Assembly (NCBI RefSeq): GCF_900299525.1
Contig: NZ_OMKA01000023.1
Coordinates: forward strand, 62,001 to 126,000
Direction of reading: 5' to 3'
DNA: 64,000 nucleotides
From: Aquimarina sp. Aq78
Lineage (GTDB): Bacteria; Bacteroidota; Bacteroidia; Flavobacteriales; Flavobacteriaceae
How positions within the stretch are numbered: position 1 is the first letter of the stretch; each line of letters begins with the position of its first letter. Positions 17,432 to 26,804 of this stretch are shown here, piece after piece. Under the pieces are notes generated by a model that made no database searches, was not told where the DNA came from, and was given only the letters and a program-made list of their open reading frames with translations. A program made the translations under genes and the position numbers.

Positions 17432-18088
17432 ATGTTAGATAAAAACGGAATTGCAAAGCGTATTGCTAAAGAACTACAGGACGGATATTTTGTTAATCTG
17501 GGAATTGGTATACCTACATTGGTTGCCAATTATATCCCTCAAGGTATAGAAGTAGAGTTTCAAAGCGAAAACGGTGTCTTAGGAATGGGACCTTTTCCTT
17601 ATGAAGGAGAAGAAGATGCTGATATTATAAATGCAGGGAAACAAACTATTACTACAATGCCAGGTGCATCATTTTTTGACTCTGCAATGAGTTTTGGTAT
17701 GATTCGGGGGCAGCACGTTGATTTAACAATTTTGGGAGCAATGGAGGTTTCTGAAGAAGGAGATATAGCAAACTGGAAAATCCCAGGTAAAATGGTAAAA
17801 GGAATGGGAGGAGCAATGGATCTTGTAGCTAGTGCAGAGAATATTATTGTGGCGATGATGCATACGAATAAGGCAGGAGCGTCTAAATTACTTAAAAAAT
17901 GCTCGCTTCCGCTTACGGGAGTTGGTTGTGTGAAAAAGATAGTTACAAATCTGGCTTTTCTAGAAGTTACAGATAAAGGCTTTAAACTTTTAGAAAGAGC
18001 TCCTGGAGTATCTGTAGAAGAAATTAAGAATGCTACAGAAGGAAATCTTATAATTGAAGGTGATATTCCTGAAATGATATTGGATTAA
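17432..18088 (+). CDS. scoB: 3-oxoacid CoA-transferase subunit B
   Basis: Subunit B (218 aa) carries the active-site glutamate in the SENG motif (Glu46, QSENGVLGMGPFP). The N-terminal VNLGIGIPTLVANYIP loop and the C-terminal LTGVGCVKKIVTNLAFLEVT match the family. It works as a heterodimer with the A subunit encoded at 15630. It is the last gene of the unit; no hairpin follows immediately. Confidence 0.94.
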   Translation: MLDKNGIAKRIAKELQDGYFVNLGIGIPTLVANYIPQGIEVEFQSENGVLGMGPFPYEGEEDADIINAGKQTITTMPGASFFDSAMSFGMIRGQHVDLTILGAMEVSEEGDIANWKIPGKMVKGMGGAMDLVASAENIIVAMMHTNKAGASKLLKKCSLPLTGVGCVKKIVTNLAFLEVTDKGFKLLERAPGVSVEEIKNATEGNLIIEGDIPEMILD

Positions 18089-18542
18089 TTTAAATCTAAT
18101 TCTATGAATATGGTAACGAATAATAATTAAACCTCTACGAATAATAAATTAGCAAAAGAGTCGTTTAGTAATGACAGGATCTGATTATCTTGTTTTTGAA
18201 AGAAAAATACTACACTTTCAACAGTATCTCTATACCCTTAAACCTTTACTTTAACCTTTAAAAATCAACAATATGCATTTAAATGTTAAAATTTTGCGTA
18301 TTTCGTCGATTTTTTTGTGTATTTAAACGTTATTGTTGAAAATATTTTGCATATTAGTGTCCCGATAAAAAATAGTGTCCCCTATATATATTATTTTTTA
18401 TAAGGATTAAAAAAATTATTAACCCACACAAGTTTCCCCTATTATGAAAAAACGTATAAATCGTCTACAGAAATCGATCAAACCTACAATAGAATTGATT
18501 TCAAACTGTGTTTATGTGGCGAAAAAAGTATTTTTGTTGATG

Positions 18543-18630
18543 TGATTTTTTGTTGTTAATTAATCGCAACCTCCCCAAGTCGCGATGAATGAAACCTGTT
18601 AGACTGTTTAAGCTTAACAGGTTTTTTTTA
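18543..18630 (+). ncRNA. candidate small RNA ending in an intrinsic terminator
   Basis: A -7-like TATTTTTG (18529-18536) would start a transcript near 18543. The sequence then has a short hairpin TCGC...GCGA (about 18564-18585) that displays ACCTCCCC in its loop, an anti-Shine-Dalgarno-like stretch. It ends with the terminator AACCTGTTA (18593-18601) / TAACAGGTT (18614-18622) plus a T-run. There is no upstream gene close enough to claim the terminator (scoB ends 500 bases before). A -33 element is not clear, so this is a candidate only. Confidence 0.35.
18593..18630 (+). terminator. intrinsic terminator
   Basis: The stem AACCTGTTA/TAACAGGTT is followed directly by eight or more T. It is a strong terminator whose natural transcript is unclear: a small RNA or a very long scoB 3' UTR. 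Confidence 0.8.
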
Positions 18631-18801
18631 TATGGAATATGCTTGGTTGTTGATGGATTAAATCAATATAGCTAAATACACAATGAGTTAATTTATATCA
18701 AAAAACTGGCAAATCAGCTTATATTTACCCAAAAATAAAGACGAAGTTTTTAGGTAAACTGACATTAACAATAAATCAAACATAATTAATTTTTTCAAAG
18801 A

Positions 18802-19893
18802 TTGAATACTATACTATTAGGTTTTGCAATTCTTGCCAGTGGAAGTATAGGATATTTTATAAGTATCTCATTAGTCACTACTTCTTTTTATAAGAATCGT
18901 GCAAATAACTATCTCTCACTATCAATATTTTTGCTAGCAAGTTTGACTTTATTAGGGTGGTTTGATATAGAAGATACGGTTTTAGAATTTTTAAACAATC
19001 CTGTATTGGAGTACCTATTTGGAGTTACTCTATTTACCTATTTTCTAATTCAAATTCAACATAAGTACCTTAAAAAAAGTTGGTATAAATGGCTTTACCT
19101 TCCTTTCATTGGTTCTTTGATTATAGAAACTATTCTTTATTTAGATACTATTTTTAACTTCTATAATTCGGATTTTGTTGATCTGCAATTTCATATTATG
19201 GATAATGCATCATTTGTCTATAATGTGTTTTTAATCTTTTGGGGAAGGAAATTAGTAAAAGGTTCTCATACTATTTCAGAAGATAAAAAGCGTTGGTTAT
19301 TAAGATTAAACCTTTTTGTGATATGCATTATTATATGCTGGCTTTTATCTACTATAGAGTTCTATGTATTCAATTCAGAATATGCTACAAGTTTTCTATG
19401 GATACTGCTTTCCTTTTTATTGTGGTGGATATTGTATTACGGAGTGTTTAGACTACAGCTAGTAGTTCAAAAAGACGAAATACACGAATATTTAGTTTCA
19501 AAAAGGACAAATAGCACTCAAACAAAAAAGAAAATAAACGAAACTACAGTTTCCAAAATTATTAGTCAATTATATGAAGTGATGGATGAAGAAGAGCTAT
19601 ATAAAAACCCTCTTTTAAGCAGATCAGATCTGGCAAATCGACTGGAAACTAGCGAAAGATATTTATCGCAAATCATAAATCAGGAGCTTAACAAAAGTGT
19701 GACTCAATTTGTAAATGAATATCGAATTGAGGCAGCTAAAAATCTATTACATAATCCAGTATTTAATAAATATTCTGTTGAGGCCATTGGTATGGAAGCT
19801 GGTTTTAAATCTAAAAGTGTTTTTTATAGTACTTTCAAAACCAGTGAGGGATTATCGCCTGGTGCTCACAGGAAACTTCAAAAACAGTCCTAA
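18802..19893 (+). CDS. AraC family regulator with multi-span membrane N-terminus
   Basis: The protein has 363 aa from a TTG start at 18802; no ATG suits the conserved N-terminus. Residues ~1-225 contain six or seven hydrophobic spans (for example ILLGFAILASGSIGYFISISL and WILLSFLLWWILYYGVF). A short linker precedes the C-terminal AraC HTH pair (~265-360): LSRSDLANRLETSERYLSQIIN and VEAIGMEAGFKSKSVFYSTFK. Such membrane-embedded AraC proteins are common in Bacteroidetes and may sense a membrane signal. The next gene encodes an outer membrane protein and could be a target. Confidence 0.82.
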   Translation: MNTILLGFAILASGSIGYFISISLVTTSFYKNRANNYLSLSIFLLASLTLLGWFDIEDTVLEFLNNPVLEYLFGVTLFTYFLIQIQHKYLKKSWYKWLYLPFIGSLIIETILYLDTIFNFYNSDFVDLQFHIMDNASFVYNVFLIFWGRKLVKGSHTISEDKKRWLLRLNLFVICIIICWLLSTIEFYVFNSEYATSFLWILLSFLLWWILYYGVFRLQLVVQKDEIHEYLVSKRTNSTQTKKKINETTVSKIISQLYEVMDEEELYKNPLLSRSDLANRLETSERYLSQIINQELNKSVTQFVNEYRIEAAKNLLHNPVFNKYSVEAIGMEAGFKSKSVFYSTFKTSEGLSPGAHRKLQKQS

Positions 19894-19995
19894 TTTATGT
19901 AGTTATCCCGTATTAGGACTTCTACAATTCTAAAATTGCATTTTTATTTTTTTGATGCTCATACTTTTAACTAAGTAAATCAAAAAAACATAAAA

Positions 19996-20520
19996 ATGAC
20001 TAAAGTATTTTTTACGTCTCTTTTAGTAATGAGTTCTTATTTCGGGTTTTCTCAAAATGAAAAAAACATATCAGTAGAAAAATCAGTTTTTGGGATTCAA
20101 ACTGGATTATTAGGTGTATGGGCTCACAATGAATTAAAATTATCAAATCAAGTTGCTTTACGAAGTGAAGTTGGTTTAGGAGGTCTTAATACATCAAATA
20201 TTAGACCTGTTTTAGCATTAGAACCTCGTTGGTACTACAATCTAAAGAAACGTGCTGATAAGAATAAAAGAATAGATGGTAATAGTGGTAATTACATGTC
20301 ACTCAGAGCCCGTTATCATTTTCATAGTACTGAAGAAGCTGAAAAATTTGACCTATATCATCTATTGACTGTTGCTACTTGGGGAATTAGAAGAAACATT
20401 GGCAAGCATTTTAATTATGAAGCTGGAGTTGGTGTAGGGCTTGGTTTTGAAAAAAACAATAGCAAAAATATTGATTTGATGGTGCCTTATGCCGCTTTCA
20501 GTATTGGATATCGTTTTTAA
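19996..20520 (+). CDS. putative outer membrane beta-barrel protein
   Basis: The protein has 174 aa with a signal peptide (MTKVFFTSLLVMSSYFGFSQ, cut near residue 20) and then short alternating strands with aromatic ends (VALRSEVGLGGL, LEPRWYYNLKKR, FNYEAGVGVGLGFE), ending in GYRF. That C-terminal aromatic residue is the usual barrel insertion signal. It looks like an 8-strand barrel. The specific family is unknown. It lies 100 bases after the AraC gene on the same strand. Confidence 0.65.
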   Translation: MTKVFFTSLLVMSSYFGFSQNEKNISVEKSVFGIQTGLLGVWAHNELKLSNQVALRSEVGLGGLNTSNIRPVLALEPRWYYNLKKRADKNKRIDGNSGNYMSLRARYHFHSTEEAEKFDLYHLLTVATWGIRRNIGKHFNYEAGVGVGLGFEKNNSKNIDLMVPYAAFSIGYRF

Positions 20521-20652
20521 TGACTTTCAGAACCTTTAATAATATAGAATGCTGCTTTCTTTCACTCAAGTGGTTTTTTGATGAAAGAATTAAGCTTTAC
20601 ATTTTTTACCTGTAAGAATAATTTCAAAAATAAAACTATGATGAATTCATAT

Positions 20653-22050
20653 ATGAACATAAAAACAGAAATAATAAAGCATTTTAAAAAGTGTTTTCTA
20701 ATCTTGATTTTATTAATTTTTACTGCTTGTCAATCTGATGATAATACCCCTCCAGCAGCAGCAGATCCAATAAATGGATTTTGGTCAATAGCAGACAAAG
20801 GTTGGATTTTTGAATTTACTGACGATAAAGATGTATTCTATAATGTAAATGCTGCTGGGTGTTCAATTCAAAACGATGATTTTGTTCTTCAAGATTTCTT
20901 TGGATTTAACTTTGATGTTATTGGTAAAAATGAACTCATAGCCTCTTCAGAATTATCAGATTCTGAAATAAAATTTGTCCGATTGCCAGATCAAAATCCG
21001 AATTGCCTACCTGATCAGATTTCTACTACAGAAGATCCAAAGGTAAATTTTGATCACTTCTGGAATATTTTTAATGATTACTATGCTTTTTTTGAAACAA
21101 GAAATATTGATTGGTCTCAGTACGAGAACTTAAAAGATCAAGTTACGGCTGATAACTTCTATGATATCATAGAAGAGTTAGCTTATTTATTAGACGATGG
21201 ACATGTAAGTATATCCGATGAAGAGAATGGTATTGAAATTGAATCAGGAGATCCAACATTATTGGAAAAACTGAATGCTAACTTAAGTGGAGATTTTATC
21301 ATAGAGAATGTAGACGATTATTTTGATCTTGTCGATCAAAAAGCGACAACAATAGCAACAGAATATTTAGGAGGAGATTTTGAAATAGATGAAAGAGAGA
21401 ATATCATATGGGGATTGATCAATGATGATATTGGGTACATTCTTATCGCAACAATGGAAGGATATGGGACAAATTTTAGTGATGAGTTGTCAACATTAAA
21501 CGCTGTATTAGATAGTATGATGAACGATCTTTCTGCATCAGGGATTTCTAAACTGATTATCGACATCCGTTTTAACGATGGAGGATATGATACGGTGGCT
21601 TTAAATATGGTATCCCGTTTTATGGATCAAGAACGAGTTTCATATTTTAAAAAAGCGAGATTAGGTAACAGTTTTACAGAAAATAAATCCTTTTCTGTAG
21701 CTCCAAAAGGAAATTTTCAATTTACAGGAGATATTATTTTACTTACAAGTCCATATACTGTAAGCGCAGCAGAACTTTTTACGTTATGTATGAAAGATTT
21801 ACCGTATGTAACCATTGTAGGAGAGAATACAAATGGTGCTTTTTCTACCATTCTTACACATGTATTGCCTAATGGAGCAGAAATAGGATTATCTAATGAA
21901 ATATATAGTGATGCACAAGGAGTCGTGTATGAAGTTGTTGGAATTGGCCCTGAAAATCAAGAAAATCGAGTGCCATTTTTATCTTCTTTAGATTTTCAAG
22001 AAGAAAAAGATAGTGGAATAGAACGCGCTTTGGAGTTACTAAATAATTAG
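20653..22050 (+). CDS. S41 family peptidase, lipoprotein
   Basis: The start is uncertain. The frame is open from 20578, but the ATG at 20653 gives a standard lipoprotein signal (MNIKTEIIKHFKK, then a hydrophobic stretch ending FTAC, lipobox). The mature protein has a ~110-residue N-terminal beta domain, then a tail-specific protease (C-terminal processing peptidase) core: IIDIRFNDGGYDTVALNMVSRF and the nucleophile region SPYTVSAAELFTLCMKDLPYVTIVGENTNGAFS, where the Ser of VSAAE is the expected catalytic residue. A lysine-dyad partner could not be fixed. The likely location is the periplasm or outer membrane. A PorV-like gene follows. Confidence 0.82.
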   Translation: MNIKTEIIKHFKKCFLILILLIFTACQSDDNTPPAAADPINGFWSIADKGWIFEFTDDKDVFYNVNAAGCSIQNDDFVLQDFFGFNFDVIGKNELIASSELSDSEIKFVRLPDQNPNCLPDQISTTEDPKVNFDHFWNIFNDYYAFFETRNIDWSQYENLKDQVTADNFYDIIEELAYLLDDGHVSISDEENGIEIESGDPTLLEKLNANLSGDFIIENVDDYFDLVDQKATTIATEYLGGDFEIDERENIIWGLINDDIGYILIATMEGYGTNFSDELSTLNAVLDSMMNDLSASGISKLIIDIRFNDGGYDTVALNMVSRFMDQERVSYFKKARLGNSFTENKSFSVAPKGNFQFTGDIILLTSPYTVSAAELFTLCMKDLPYVTIVGENTNGAFSTILTHVLPNGAEIGLSNEIYSDAQGVVYEVVGIGPENQENRVPFLSSLDFQEEKDSGIERALELLNN

Positions 22051-22054
22051 TAGT

Positions 22055-22110
22055 ACCACTCCAAGTAAACAATGCTGTCTCAGAAGATGGACTTGTTTAC
22101 TTGGAGTGGT
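22055..22110 (+). terminator. strong hairpin between S41 peptidase and PorV-like gene
   Basis: Perfect 18-bp arms, ACCACTCCAAGTAAACAA (22055-22072) and its complement (22093-22110), lie 4 bases after the peptidase stop. With a small bulge the stem extends to TAGTAGT/ACTACTA. No T-tract follows, so it may end transcription weakly or protect the mRNA 3' end. Confidence 0.6.
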
Positions 22111-22142
22111 AAACTACTATACTACGTAACGCAACTAAAATT

Positions 22143-23165
22143 ATGAGGAAAAATGCTCTTATATTCATTTTAATATGTTATAGCAGTCTGTCAGCCCAGA
22201 AAAATAGTGTGACTACTGTTAGAGATGGTTTTATTGGTATTGCAACAGATGCCCGGGCTGCCGGTCAGGGCGACATTGGAGTAGCGACATCTGCCGATGC
22301 TTTTTCTCAATTTTGGAACCCTTCTAAATATATCTTTTCTGATAAAAAAATTGAAATAGGAATTACTCAAATCCCTGGAAAAAAAGAAGAATTTAACGAG
22401 TTTAGCCAACTAAATTTAAGTTTTTATAATAAACTAAATAACCGTAGTGCGTATAGTATAAGTTTTAGAGGTTATTCCTATAATATCAATGAGTTTCAAT
22501 TTGTTCAAGTCAACCTTGAAGGAGCAATAGATGGTGCTTATACACTAAGATTAGGAGATACATTTGCTATGTCTGTAGGTGGTCGTTTCATTTTATTACA
22601 GGGTAAAGTTCCTCTTTTAGATGGTTTTAGTGATACATCTAGTTTATATGGTGTTGATGTTTCAGGATTCTATTATGGAAACGAAATAGCTTACAAAAAA
22701 ATTAATGGTAGATGGAGGGCAGGCTTTGGTTTTTCCAATTTAAGAGGGAAATCCTTAAATGATAATAAGAGTGTTGAAATTTATGCTCCTTCTACTTTAA
22801 GGGTAGGAGCAGGCTTTGACTTTATTTTTGACCAAGACAAAATGCTTGGGATTACTACAGAGTATAAAACATTACTTGACTCATATGTTGAGAATGCCAA
22901 TGGAGAAAAACTTGATTTTGGTTTAGAAGGGTCGGTTATAGCTTTGGGTTTAGAGTTTGCATATAAAGAAAAATTAATAGCAAGAAGTGGTTATTCGCAT
23001 GGTATAAATCGACTAACAGATTCTTTTATCTCAATAGGTACTGGTTTCCATGGAAAATATGTTGATTTAGATATCGCTGGTTTATTGGGATTATCAGAAG
23101 AAGAGAATCCAATACGAGAAAAATTGCGTCTATCGTTGAGTCTTAATTTAGAAGAAATGTTATAG
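22143..23165 (+). CDS. PorV/PorQ-like type IX secretion outer membrane protein
   Basis: The protein has 340 aa with a signal peptide (MRKNALIFILICYSSLSAQ). It has the N-terminal PorV signature GIATDARAAGQGDIGVATSADAFSQFWNPSKY, followed by a long strand-rich barrel. PorV is the lipopolysaccharide O-deacylase/shuttle subunit of the type IX secretion system, a family that resembles FadL-type barrels. Canonical PorV is usually near gldJ/porU; here it stands alone beside an S41 protease, so this is probably a paralog. Confidence 0.78.
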   Translation: MRKNALIFILICYSSLSAQKNSVTTVRDGFIGIATDARAAGQGDIGVATSADAFSQFWNPSKYIFSDKKIEIGITQIPGKKEEFNEFSQLNLSFYNKLNNRSAYSISFRGYSYNINEFQFVQVNLEGAIDGAYTLRLGDTFAMSVGGRFILLQGKVPLLDGFSDTSSLYGVDVSGFYYGNEIAYKKINGRWRAGFGFSNLRGKSLNDNKSVEIYAPSTLRVGAGFDFIFDQDKMLGITTEYKTLLDSYVENANGEKLDFGLEGSVIALGLEFAYKEKLIARSGYSHGINRLTDSFISIGTGFHGKYVDLDIAGLLGLSEEENPIREKLRLSLSLNLEEML

Positions 23166-23275
23166 AGCAGAAGGAGTCGTTATTTTTTTAATTTGGTTAT
23201 TTTGTATTCCACTTTCCAAAGTTTACCAACTTAATGTAATCCATTAGATTATTATGCTGTTGCCAGCGAATTTAT

Positions 23276-24967
23276 CTACCTACTTTTAGGAATTGCCTGT
23301 ATTAACTTCTTAGTATAGTCTTTTTGTGGGTTTTCATATATTGTATCCGCATCTCCATGCTCCTCTATTTTACCCTTATTCATAACCAGTAACTGATCAG
23401 ACATGTATTTTACTACAGCCAGATCATGTGATATGAAGATGTAGGTAAAGCCAAAATTACTTTTTAGCTCATTTAGTAAGTTAAGCACCTGTGCTTGTAC
23501 AGAGATATCTAACGCACTTACAGATTCATCGCAGATAATAAGTTTTGGTTGTAATGCTATAGTACGAGCTATACCTATTCGTTGTCGTTGCCCACCACTA
23601 AACTCATGTGGGTAACGATTAAAATGTTCCTCGGTTAGGCTTACTCGCTCTAGTAATTCTATTACCTTTTGCTTTCGTTCTTTGTCATTGTTGTATAAAT
23701 TATGTGCCTGCATAGGTTCCATAATTGCTTTCCCAACAGTTAATCTTGGATTTAGTGATGCAAAAGGATCCTGAAATATCAACTGAATTTCTTTTCGAAG
23801 ACTTCGTATTTCAGAAGATGATAATTGTGTGATATCTTGCCCTTTGTATATAACCTGACCGCTATTGGCTTTATCTAATTGTAAAATGGTATTTCCTAAA
23901 GTGGATTTACCACAACCAGATTCTCCTACGAGCCCCAAAGTCTCACCTTCGTATAGTTTAAAACTTACATCATCTACAGCTTTAAATTCTGCTTTTCCAA
24001 ATAAACCAACCTTAGAAAAATAACTTTTTTCTACATTTATAACTTCTAGTAATGGTGGTTGACTATATAAATCCTGATGATGTTGTTCTCGTTGTTCTTT
24101 AGTAATGATTTCCTTTTTTTGATCTGTATCCTCCAAAAAATCCGCAATAGTTGGTAGTTTTTGATATCTAAGATTCATAGGAGGTCTCGCATTGATCAAT
24201 GCTTTGGTGTATTCTTTTTGAGGAGTGTGAAAAATAGTATTGGTTGTTCCATATTCTATCATTTTTCCTTGATACATAACCAAAACATGATCTGCAACTT
24301 CTGAAACTAGCGAGAGATCATGAGAAATAAACAAAACACTCATTTTGTATTCTTTCTGCAGACTTTTTAGCAAACCGATAATTTCTTTTTGTACCGTTAC
24401 ATCAAGTGCTGTTGTAGGTTCATCTGCAATAAGAAGCTTTGGTTTACATGCTATGGCCATAGCAATCATGATGCGTTGTTTTTGGCCTCCACTTAATTGA
24501 TGAGGATATGATTTGTATGCTCGATCAGGTTCTGGGAGTTTTACTTTTTCGAATAAAGAAAGTACTTCAGTTTTTATTTCAGTTTTAGAGAGTGATGTAT
24601 GCTGAAATAAGATTTCTGCGACTTGTCTTCCACATTTCATAGAAGGATTTAAAGAACTCATAGGTTCCTGAAAAATCATGGCTATCTCATTACCACGAAT
24701 CGCTCTATACTCTTTTTCATTACAATTTAATAAAGAGACACCATCATAGATAATATTTCCATTTGTGATTCTAGAGATTTTGTTAGGCAGTAATCCCAGA
24801 ATGGCTAACGAAGCTACAGATTTTCCACTCCCTGATTCTCCTACAACTCCTAATATTTCATTTTTATGAATATCAAAAGAGATGTCATAAAGTACCTGAT
24901 TTTCTTTTTCTTCTGATAAAAAAGAGACACAAAGATTTTGTACAGAAAGCAGTGTAGTAGTATTCAT
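23276..24967 (-). CDS. fused double-ATPase of an oligopeptide/dipeptide-type ABC transporter
   Basis: The protein has 563 aa with two complete ABC ATPase domains in one chain, like an OppD-OppF fusion. The first Walker A is GESGSGKS (43-50) with signature LSGGQKQR and Walker B LLIADEPTTALD. The second Walker A is GESGCGKS (~345) with signature FSGGQRQR and LIICDESVSALD. It matches the dpp/opp/nik ATPase family. No permease or binding protein is nearby; these are expected elsewhere in the genome. The substrate is not evident. The start is the ATG at 24967, divergent from the histidine kinase gene. Confidence 0.9.
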   Translation of the reverse strand: MNTTTLLSVQNLCVSFLSEEKENQVLYDISFDIHKNEILGVVGESGSGKSVASLAILGLLPNKISRITNGNIIYDGVSLLNCNEKEYRAIRGNEIAMIFQEPMSSLNPSMKCGRQVAEILFQHTSLSKTEIKTEVLSLFEKVKLPEPDRAYKSYPHQLSGGQKQRIMIAMAIACKPKLLIADEPTTALDVTVQKEIIGLLKSLQKEYKMSVLFISHDLSLVSEVADHVLVMYQGKMIEYGTTNTIFHTPQKEYTKALINARPPMNLRYQKLPTIADFLEDTDQKKEIITKEQREQHHQDLYSQPPLLEVINVEKSYFSKVGLFGKAEFKAVDDVSFKLYEGETLGLVGESGCGKSTLGNTILQLDKANSGQVIYKGQDITQLSSSEIRSLRKEIQLIFQDPFASLNPRLTVGKAIMEPMQAHNLYNNDKERKQKVIELLERVSLTEEHFNRYPHEFSGGQRQRIGIARTIALQPKLIICDESVSALDISVQAQVLNLLNELKSNFGFTYIFISHDLAVVKYMSDQLLVMNKGKIEEHGDADTIYENPQKDYTKKLIQAIPKSR

Positions 24968-25070
24968 AACTTAAACGTTAGGTAAATTTAGGAAATTCAA
25001 CGCGTTCACAGATTTCTTTTTACAACTATTTTGGTGTGATATTTGTTATCTTTATCCGTCAAAGTATATT

Positions 25071-26528
25071 ATGAGGCTACTAAAACTTTCTCTTCGTACA
25101 CGAATTTTTATCTCTATGACTATATTGGTATTGTTGGCCTCTATTTTGATTGCTGCCGTTACGATCTATCAATATAAGGAGGAAGCAGAAGAATATCATC
25201 AAGGTAGATTAGAACGAAAAGAAGAAAGAATTCAAATCACAATTAATAATGTATTAAAAAGGACAACTTACCCAATAAATGAAGAAAATATAGCGTTAAT
25301 TTTTAGAGAGAAACAACGAATCTATCAAATCTCTGAAGAACATTCCATGCCTATTAATATTTATGGGCTTTCAGGAGAATTACTGGTTAAATCAGAAGGT
25401 CTATTTGCCAAAGATACCACCGACATCCAAATTAATCCTGTTATTTTAGACACACTGGCTTCTCTTTTTAATAAGAAGTATTTGGTGAAATCTGAAAAGA
25501 ATGGAGAGCGATTTTTAACATCCTATACCTATATTACAGATGTTAGATCAAAACCTTTAGGGATTCTACATTTACCATATCTCGAAGATGATGATTTGAT
25601 TACAAGAGAATTGTTACAATTTTTGCAACGTCTGGGGCAGGTGTATTTGTTAATGCTTTTGGTAGCAGTAGTCCTGGCTTATTTTTTATCAAAATACATC
25701 ACCAGATCTTTAAAGACAATTTCTGAAACCATAGATCAAACTAGATTAGATAAGAGAAATAAACGAATAGATATTGGTGATGCAAGTGAAGAAATTTATT
25801 CATTGGTTAATGCTTATAATAGTATGATCGATGAGCTAGAAGAAAGCGCCGCAATGCTAGCAAAGAGCGAGCGAGAGGCAGCATGGAGAGAAATGGCGAA
25901 ACAAGTAGCACACGAAATTAAAAATCCATTAACACCAATGCGATTAACAGTGCAGAGTTTTCAGCGAAAATTTGACCCCAGAGATCCTAATATTCAACAA
26001 AAAGTTCAGGAATATAGTGATACTTTAATTCAGCAGATCGATACCATGAGTTCTATTGCATCTGCGTTTTCGAATTTTGCACAGATGCCGGCACAAAAAA
26101 GCGAAACCCTAGATGTGGTAAAGATTATAGGGCTAGCATTGGATATCTTTAACGAAGATTACATCATTTTTCCTTCAGAAAAAGAAAAAATCATCGCTAA
26201 ATTTGATAGAACACAACTTATCCGAGTAGTCACCAATTTGGTAAAAAACGGCATACAAGCAATTCCCGAAGATCGTATCCCCAAAATTATTGTGGATGTA
26301 TTTTCAGAAAATGGAGAAGTCCTTATTACAGTATCTGATAATGGAATTGGGATAACCGAAGAAAATACAAAGAAGGTTTTCGAACCTAAATTCACAACCA
26401 AAACCAGTGGTATGGGACTTGGATTAGGAATGGTGAAAAATATTGTGGAAACCTATAACGGAAGTATTACCTTTACATCAAAAGAAGGAAAAGGCACTGT
26501 TTTTAAAGTTAGATTCCCAAAAGAATAG
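25071..26528 (+). CDS. NtrY-like membrane sensor histidine kinase
   Basis: The protein has 485 aa. A first transmembrane helix (~10-32) and a second (~190-210) flank a periplasmic domain, followed by HAMP (~210-262). The HisKA box is HEIKNPLTPMRL. The ATPase domain has NGIQAIPED (N box), DNGIGI (G1) and GMGLGLGM (G2). HEIKNPLTP is the NtrY-type phosphoacceptor motif. It is an orphan here, with no response regulator adjacent. It phosphorylates an unknown partner at the cytoplasmic face of the inner membrane. Confidence 0.9.
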   Translation: MRLLKLSLRTRIFISMTILVLLASILIAAVTIYQYKEEAEEYHQGRLERKEERIQITINNVLKRTTYPINEENIALIFREKQRIYQISEEHSMPINIYGLSGELLVKSEGLFAKDTTDIQINPVILDTLASLFNKKYLVKSEKNGERFLTSYTYITDVRSKPLGILHLPYLEDDDLITRELLQFLQRLGQVYLLMLLVAVVLAYFLSKYITRSLKTISETIDQTRLDKRNKRIDIGDASEEIYSLVNAYNSMIDELEESAAMLAKSEREAAWREMAKQVAHEIKNPLTPMRLTVQSFQRKFDPRDPNIQQKVQEYSDTLIQQIDTMSSIASAFSNFAQMPAQKSETLDVVKIIGLALDIFNEDYIIFPSEKEKIIAKFDRTQLIRVVTNLVKNGIQAIPEDRIPKIIVDVFSENGEVLITVSDNGIGITEENTKKVFEPKFTTKTSGMGLGLGMVKNIVETYNGSITFTSKEGKGTVFKVRFPKE

Positions 26529-26567
26529 TAACCTTACTTCAATTATTATCCAATACTATATAGTACT

Positions 26568-26774
26568 ATGAAAGAATATAAGCTGGAGTCTTTGATCTAT
26601 TATTCGAAATTGACTTTAGACAAAGAACATATTTTAAAATCTTCTTCTAAAGATATACAGGTAAAGTTAGATGAATATGGAAAAGAAGGGTGGAGATTAG
26701 TATCTACCGATGTAGAAGATTTTGGAATGGGAATGTATTTTTATCTGTATTTTGAAAGAGATTTAAAACAATAA
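26568..26774 (+). CDS. DUF4177-like small protein
   Basis: The protein has 68 aa. YKLESLIYYSKL at the N-terminus, LDEYGKEGWRLVSTDVEDFG and the FERDL ending fit the DUF4177 fold (compact alpha/beta, unknown function, often beside unrelated genes). It has no signal peptide. It lies 40 bases after the kinase and 30 bases before the enoyl-CoA hydratase, so it probably belongs to one transcript with both. Confidence 0.55.
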   Translation: MKEYKLESLIYYSKLTLDKEHILKSSSKDIQVKLDEYGKEGWRLVSTDVEDFGMGMYFYLYFERDLKQ

Positions 26775-26804
26775 AGAAGACATAAACAAACAATATAATT
26801 TATA

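Larger units (their letters stand above)
18089..18801. other. 713-base gene-poor region with a candidate small RNA
   Basis: The region is very AT-rich. A 33-codon ORF lies at 18444-18545 (starts MKKRINRLQKSIK, ends VFLLM), with no clear ribosome binding site and uncertain coding status. Overlapping its end is a TAnnTTTG-type element (18529-18536), followed by a compact structured stretch that ends in a terminator at 18593-18630. Nothing else is recognisable. Confidence 0.4.

Noticed and set aside
18444..18545. 33-aa ORF as a definite gene
   Set aside because: No ribosome binding site and no family likeness, and it overlaps the candidate small RNA promoter; kept only as a remark.
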